DNA from: Pseudomonadota bacterium
Lineage (GTDB): Bacteria; Pseudomonadota; Gammaproteobacteria; Burkholderiales; Ferrovaceae
Direction: 5' to 3'
Length of the DNA: 10,475 bases
Assembly: GCA_021794775.1 (NCBI GenBank)
Contig: JAJYQG010000167.1
Coordinates: 1-10,475 of the forward strand
Shown here: positions 7,469 through 10,475 of the stretch, piece after piece
Position numbering within the stretch: the first letter of the stretch is position 1
Layout: each line of letters begins with the position of its first letter
The notes under the pieces: generated by a model
Told to the model about the DNA's origin: nothing
Databases searched by the model: none
What the model saw: the letters and a program-made list of their open reading frames with translations, nothing else
Made by a program: the position numbers and the translations under genes

Positions 7469-8715
7469 GGACGGGCCTCCCGATCACGATTTTTGAGGGC
7501 ATCGCGACGACGCAGGCTGCTTTCCGGTTCGGCAGGGGCTTGTGGGGGGGCGGCTTCCGGTGCCGCGCTAACGGGCGCAGCGGGTGCTGGCGCGGACACG
7601 GACGGAGGTGTTGCAACGACAGACGAGGAAGCAGGACTGCTCATGTCGCTTAGCACGCTGGCTTGAATCAATTTGTCGAGGGGCAGGTAGAGCAAACCCT
7701 TACCATTTTTCTGGTCGGCCATGACTTTCGTGGTGTTGGCCAGAACCTGCTGCATCATATCCTGATACAAGCGTTGACGGGTAACATCGGGCGCTTTCAC
7801 ATATTGTGCCAGAATCTGGTTGAAGCGACTGGCATCTCCCTCGGCGCGGGCGACGACTTTCTGGGCGTAAGCCTTGGCTTCTTCATTCAAACGTGAAGCT
7901 GCACCATGGGCTTTGGGAATCACGTCGTTGGCGTAGGCTTGTCCTTCGTTGTTTTGACGATCACGGTCCTGGCCGGCCTTGACAGCGTCGTCGAAGGCTG
8001 CCTGGACCTGTTCCGGTGGCTGGGCATTCTGCATGTTGACCTTGCTGATGGCAATGCCCGTCTGATAACGATCAAGAATTTGCTGCATCAAGCGTTCGGC
8101 ATCGGCCGCGATCTGGGAACGCCCCTCATAGAGCACAAAATCCATTTTGCTGCGCCCCACCACCTCACGAATGGCAGTCTCCGCAGCCTGAACCACGGCT
8201 TCATCAGGATCACGGTTGTTGAACAAATAGGCTTTGGGGTCCTTGATGGTGTACTGGATGGCGTATTGGTTGTCGATGATGTTCTCGTCATCGGTGAGCA
8301 TCAGCGATTCATCCAGCACCTTGGATTTGAGCGAATTGCGGTAACCAAGCTCGACGGTTCGCACCTGGGCCACGTTGAGCGGACTGCCGGGCGCCTGCAC
8401 TTCGAGGGGATAGGGCAGATGCCAATGGGGACCGGAATCGGTCAACTCCTGAAACTTGCCAAAACGCAGAATCACCCCGACATTGCCGGCATCGACAATG
8501 TAGAAGCCGGACAACAACCATATTCCGAGCAGCGCCAAAGCACCGAACATGAGCATGCGTGCGGGGGATAAAGGGCTCCACTTGCCCGGCTCTTGAGGGG
8601 TGAACGCAGGTTTACCCCCCTTGCCTCCGTTTTTCCAGCGGCGCAAAAATTGACGCCAGACCTCGTCGAGGTCCGGCGGCGTCTGATTGAATATCCACAT
8701 CCGTTTACGCGCCAT
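7465..8715 (-). CDS. hflK: FtsH modulator HflK (SPFH/band 7 protein)
   Basis: Partner of HflC in the membrane complex around FtsH. The chosen start ATG 8715-8713 gives 416 residues and overlaps the end of hflX by 11 nt. A GTG at 8727 and an ATG at 8700 are possible alternatives; none has a strong ribosome site, so coupling to hflX is likely. Layout: cytoplasmic N-terminus with PPDLDEVWRQF and a Gly/Lys-rich stretch (about 12-35), membrane helix (about 54-73), SPFH domain (about 72-240; YIVDAGNVGVILRFGKF, DENIIDNQYAIQY, TAIREVVGRSKMDF), then the coiled-coil C-terminal part with NDVIPKAHGAASRLNEEA and VARAEGDASRFNQILAQY (about 263-305). The family motif LYLPLDKL is at 342-349. The last 60 residues are a low-complexity Pro/Ala/Ser tail ending in a very basic stretch. 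The tail region contains a second homopolymer, seven G on the plus strand (7544-7550). Confidence 0.96.
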   Translation of the reverse strand: MARKRMWIFNQTPPDLDEVWRQFLRRWKNGGKGGKPAFTPQEPGKWSPLSPARMLMFGALALLGIWLLSGFYIVDAGNVGVILRFGKFQELTDSGPHWHLPYPLEVQAPGSPLNVAQVRTVELGYRNSLKSKVLDESLMLTDDENIIDNQYAIQYTIKDPKAYLFNNRDPDEAVVQAAETAIREVVGRSKMDFVLYEGRSQIAADAERLMQQILDRYQTGIAISKVNMQNAQPPEQVQAAFDDAVKAGQDRDRQNNEGQAYANDVIPKAHGAASRLNEEAKAYAQKVVARAEGDASRFNQILAQYVKAPDVTRQRLYQDMMQQVLANTTKVMADQKNGKGLLYLPLDKLIQASVLSDMSSPASSSVVATPPSVSAPAPAAPVSAAPEAAPPQAPAEPESSLRRRDALKNRDREARP

Positions 8716-9934
8716 GCGACACTTCACCGTCCATTAAGGTCGTCAGGGACCCGTCCCGCCACTGGCACCGTTCTATAAAAGCCTGCCTGATGTCTGCCAG
8801 CCCCGCACCCGTCAGAGCACTGGCCCAAACGGCTGTTAGTGTACCATAGGCATCCCGCTGCAGCCGATCCCCTTCATGGCCGCGCACATCAGTCTTGTTG
8901 TAGACCAGCAAACGCGGCACGGCAGCGGCGCCAATTTCATGCAGCACGGTCAACACCGCCTCGATCTGTCGATCTCTATCCTCATCGCTGTGATCCACCA
9001 CCAGCACCAGCAGGTCGGCTTGGCGGGTCTCTTCCAGGGTTGCCTTGAAAGCATCGACCAGCGTATGGGGCAAACGGCGCACAAAACCCACCGTATCCGA
9101 CAACGTCACCTCGAGGCCGGAGCCCAGATGGACGCGGCGCGTCAGGGTATCCAGGGTAGCGAAGAGCTGATCCGCCACATAGGTCCGTTCGTGGGTCAAG
9201 CGATTGAACAGGGTGGACTTTCCGGCGTTGGTGTAACCCACCAGAGATACGTTGAGCACCCCGGCACGCTGACGGGCACGACGCTGCAATTGCACCGTAC
9301 GCTGGGCTTGCCGGAGCCGTCCTTGCAACGTTTTGACGCGTTGCGCCAACAAACGACGATCGGTTTCGAGCTGCGTTTCACCGGGACCCCGCAAGCCGAT
9401 GCCACCCTTCTGGCGCTCCAGGTGGGTCCAACCGCGCACGAGCCGGGTCGACAGGCGTCGCAGCTGAGCCAGCTCGACCTGCAATTTGCCGATGTGACTG
9501 CGCGCACGCTGGGCAAAAATGTCCAGAATCAGGGTGGTACGGTCGACGACGCGACAACGCCAACGTTCTTCCAGGTTGCGTTCCTGCACCGGCGAAAGTT
9601 CGTCGTCGACAATCACCAAACCAACTTCGAGGGAAGTCACCTGCAAAGCGATCTCATCGACTTTACCGGACCCCAGAAAGGTTGCCGGATCGGGTTTATC
9701 CCGTCGGGCCACCACCCGGTCGACCACCTCGAAGCCTGCACTCTTGGCCAATAACGCCATTTCGGACAATGAGTTACCGACTTTGCCGGCGAGAATCAAA
9801 GACACCAGCAAGGCGCGACCAGCGCGTTCCTGCGTCGCTCGCGCTTCATCTTCCCGCTCGAGGCGTCCTTGACCGCTGCTCAGCCGCCGTCCCGGTGCAC
9901 GTCGCCGTCCGACCAAAGGGCCGAGATCGGCCAT
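8705..9934 (-). CDS. hflX: GTPase HflX, ribosome-rescue/splitting factor
   Basis: HflX binds the 50S subunit and, with GTP, splits stalled or stress-inactivated 70S ribosomes. I chose ATG 9934-9932, 4 nt after the hfq stop; the longer frame would only overlap hfq. The product is 409 residues. Residues 40-200 form the HflX N-terminal nucleotide-binding-like domain and helical linker with the signature RLVRGWTHLERQKGGIGLRG (164-183) and GETQLETDRRLL. The G domain has G1 GYTNAGKST (233-241), G2-region QLFATLD (256-262), G3 DTVGF (280-284), G4 NKTD (346-349) and G5 SALTG (372-376). A basic Arg-rich N-terminal stretch (about 9-27) precedes the usual RALLV start. Compared with E. coli HflX (426 residues) the protein ends soon after the G domain, so the small C-terminal domain appears to be absent. 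The neighbouring genes are typical. Confidence 0.96.
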   Translation of the reverse strand: MADLGPLVGRRRAPGRRLSSGQGRLEREDEARATQERAGRALLVSLILAGKVGNSLSEMALLAKSAGFEVVDRVVARRDKPDPATFLGSGKVDEIALQVTSLEVGLVIVDDELSPVQERNLEERWRCRVVDRTTLILDIFAQRARSHIGKLQVELAQLRRLSTRLVRGWTHLERQKGGIGLRGPGETQLETDRRLLAQRVKTLQGRLRQAQRTVQLQRRARQRAGVLNVSLVGYTNAGKSTLFNRLTHERTYVADQLFATLDTLTRRVHLGSGLEVTLSDTVGFVRRLPHTLVDAFKATLEETRQADLLVLVVDHSDEDRDRQIEAVLTVLHEIGAAAVPRLLVYNKTDVRGHEGDRLQRDAYGTLTAVWASALTGAGLADIRQAFIERCQWRDGSLTTLMDGEVSHGA

Positions 9935-9938
9935 GCCC

Positions 9939-10181
9939 TCAGTCTTCTGCGCCGGGCTCGCCGGTATGGAGCGAAATGCTGCGCGCCGGGACCACGGTGG
10001 ATATGGCGTGCTTGTACACCATCTGCGTCGTGGTGTTCTTGAGCAACACCACGTATTGATCAAACGACTCTACCTGCCCTTGCAGCTTGATGCCGTTGAC
10101 CAGGTAAATCGACACGGGGACATGTTCTTTGCGCAACGCATTGAGAAACGGGTCTTGTAGCAATTGCCCTTTGGCGCTCAT
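9939..10181 (-). CDS. hfq: RNA chaperone Hfq
   Basis: Hfq is a hexameric Sm-like protein that promotes pairing of small regulatory RNAs with mRNAs. The 80 residues contain the family features: Q6-L7-L8-Q9-D10-P11 and FLNALRKE on the proximal face, Sm1 (about 20-48) with [16 protein letters not shown] (F40-D41) and Sm2 [10 protein letters not shown] (57-66), including the K58-H59 pair of the proximal pore. The C-terminal tail is short and acidic (GEPGAED), shorter than in E. coli (102 residues), as is common in many betaproteobacteria. The start ATG 10181-10179 has AAGGA with 6 nt spacing. It is the first gene of the minus-strand operon and lies 169 nt downstream of a tRNA-Val gene on the same strand. 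Confidence 0.98.
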   Translation of the reverse strand: MSAKGQLLQDPFLNALRKEHVPVSIYLVNGIKLQGQVESFDQYVVLLKNTTTQMVYKHAISTVVPARSISLHTGEPGAED

Positions 10182-10217
10182 GTTGAATCCTTTTTTATGT
10201 TGAACTTTATGCCATCC

Positions 10218-10266
10218 CCACCTCGCGGAGCGGAAAAGCGGTGGATACTCCAGAAGCTTGGAGTAT
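10218..10266. promoter_or_regulatory. Two adjacent stem-loops in the hfq 5' leader
   Basis: A perfect 8-bp inverted repeat ATACTCCA/TGGAGTAT (10245-10252 and 10259-10266, 6-nt loop) is directly next to a 5-bp stem CCACC/GGTGG (10218-10222 and 10240-10244) that encloses a GC-rich 17-nt loop with two GCGGA/GCGG-like repeats. Neither is followed by a U-run on either strand, so they are not intrinsic terminators. The inner stem ends 37 nt before the hfq start codon. They could be a protein operator or a folded 5' leader; which one is not decidable from sequence. Confidence 0.5.
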
Positions 10267-10296
10267 GGGCTACGGCAAAGAGTTCAGATTATTTTT

Positions 10297-10326
10297 GAGT
10301 GGGGCGGAATATTATCCCACTTCAAC
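10297..10326 (-). promoter_or_regulatory. Possible sigma-32-like promoter for hfq (weak)
   Basis: On the minus strand GTTGAA (10326-10321) and CCCCACTC (10304-10297) are separated by 16 bp, resembling the heat-shock consensus CTTGAA and CCCCATnT. No convincing sigma-70 -35/-10 pair was seen between the tRNA and hfq. The same bases also form a 6-bp inverted repeat AGTGGG/CCCACT (10298-10303 and 10316-10321). In E. coli hfq has a heat-shock promoter, which makes the idea reasonable but unproven. Co-transcription with the upstream tRNA is the alternative. Confidence 0.2.
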
Positions 10327-10350
10327 AGCCTAACCACTGGAAATGGTCTT

Positions 10351-10427
10351 TGGTAGGCGGTATAGGACTCGAACCTACGACCTTTGCCATGTCAAGGCAA
10401 CGCTCTAACCAGCTGAGCTAACCGCCT
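10351..10427 (-). tRNA. tRNA-Val (anticodon GAC), CCA end encoded
   Basis: A 77-nt tRNA on the minus strand. The acceptor stem AGGCGGT pairs fully with ACCGCCT, followed by discriminator A and an encoded CCA (10353-10351). The D arm is GCTC-AGCTGGTTA-GAGC. The anticodon stem TTGCC/GGCAA carries the loop TTGACAT with anticodon GAC (10393-10391), which reads GUC and GUU valine codons. The T arm is GTAGG-TTCGAGT-CCTAT, with one G-U pair. No intron or mismatch in the acceptor. It lies 169 nt upstream of hfq on the same strand. Confidence 0.97.
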
Positions 10428-10437
10428 AAATCGTGAA

Positions 10438-10466
10438 ATTCTAGCAGCGGGACGCTCCCCGCGCAA
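10438..10466 (-). promoter_or_regulatory. Probable promoter of tRNA-Val
   Basis: Minus-strand -10 TAGAAT (10443-10438, 5 of 6) is 17 bp from TTGCGC (10466-10461, TTG matches). The start point would be near 10431, a few bases before the mature tRNA 5' end at 10427. The spacer includes a 5-bp inverted repeat GCGGG/CCCGC (10447-10451 and 10458-10462). Confidence 0.5.
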
Positions 10467-10475
10467 GCGGCTTTT

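Noticed and set aside
6257..7666. Plus-strand open frame of 469 codons antisense to hisZ, yjeT, hflC and the hflK tail
   Set aside because: It crosses four confidently assigned minus-strand genes, resembles no family I know, and its low-complexity Ala/Gly end is the complement of the HflK Pro/Ala tail. It is a GC-rich shadow frame.
8876..9754. Plus-strand open frame of 292 codons antisense to hflX
   Set aside because: It has no recognisable motif or ribosome site and lies wholly within hflX, whose G motifs are intact.
10298..10321. AGTGGG/CCCACT hairpin as terminator of tRNA-Val
   Set aside because: On the minus strand it is followed by an A-rich run, not T. The T-run is on the wrong side for either direction.
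10459..10475. CCGC-GCAA-GCGG followed by CTTTT at the right edge as a plus-strand terminator
   Set aside because: The stem is only 4 bp, the T-run is short and cut by the window end, and the same bases contain the probable -35 of the tRNA promoter. Not enough to call.

Overview
The window looks like chromosomal DNA from a beta- or gammaproteobacterium. Three things point there: the hfq-hflX-hflK-hflC-yjeT order typical of these classes, a hisZ gene between yjeT and purA (an arrangement I associate mainly with betaproteobacteria and some gammaproteobacteria that lack the long form of HisG), and a tRNA-Val with an encoded CCA end. Two putative c-type haem sensor domains suggest a respiring, redox-responsive organism. 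I do not assign a genus.

Left part (1-4049): a signalling cluster built around a divergent promoter at about 1193-1334. Leftward lie a response regulator with an N-terminal MerR/excisionase-like helix-turn-helix followed by a receiver domain, and then a membrane sensor that runs off the left edge. That sensor has no stop codon inside the window. Rightward lie a methyl-accepting chemotaxis protein and, 21 nt later, a receiver-HD-GYP protein (a probable c-di-GMP phosphodiesterase). The leftward sensor and the rightward chemoreceptor both carry a CXXCH haem-c motif at about the same place in related periplasmic domains. The cluster therefore looks like a paired haem/redox sensing module with separate outputs: gene regulation or an unseen enzymatic output on one side, chemotaxis and c-di-GMP on the other. 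This is the most interesting part of the window.

Middle and right part (4063-10181, all minus strand): a compact operon read right to left, hfq, hflX, hflK, hflC, yjeT (DUF2065), hisZ, purA. Junctions are a few bases or overlapping. It covers RNA chaperoning (Hfq), ribosome rescue (HflX), control of the FtsH protease (HflKC), histidine biosynthesis (HisZ, regulatory subunit of ATP phosphoribosyltransferase) and AMP synthesis (PurA). It ends at an intrinsic terminator whose U-tract is the complement of the last lysine codons of the convergent HD-GYP gene.

Far right (10182-10475): a tRNA-Val(GAC) gene on the minus strand with a plausible sigma-70 promoter, then a 169-nt stretch before hfq that holds three inverted repeats and no clear sigma-70 promoter. 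There are no insertion sequences, CRISPR arrays or rRNA genes. Most of the right two thirds is ordinary housekeeping sequence. Local oddities are an 11-G tract inside hflC, a HisZ that appears short, and an HflX that appears to lack a C-terminal domain.
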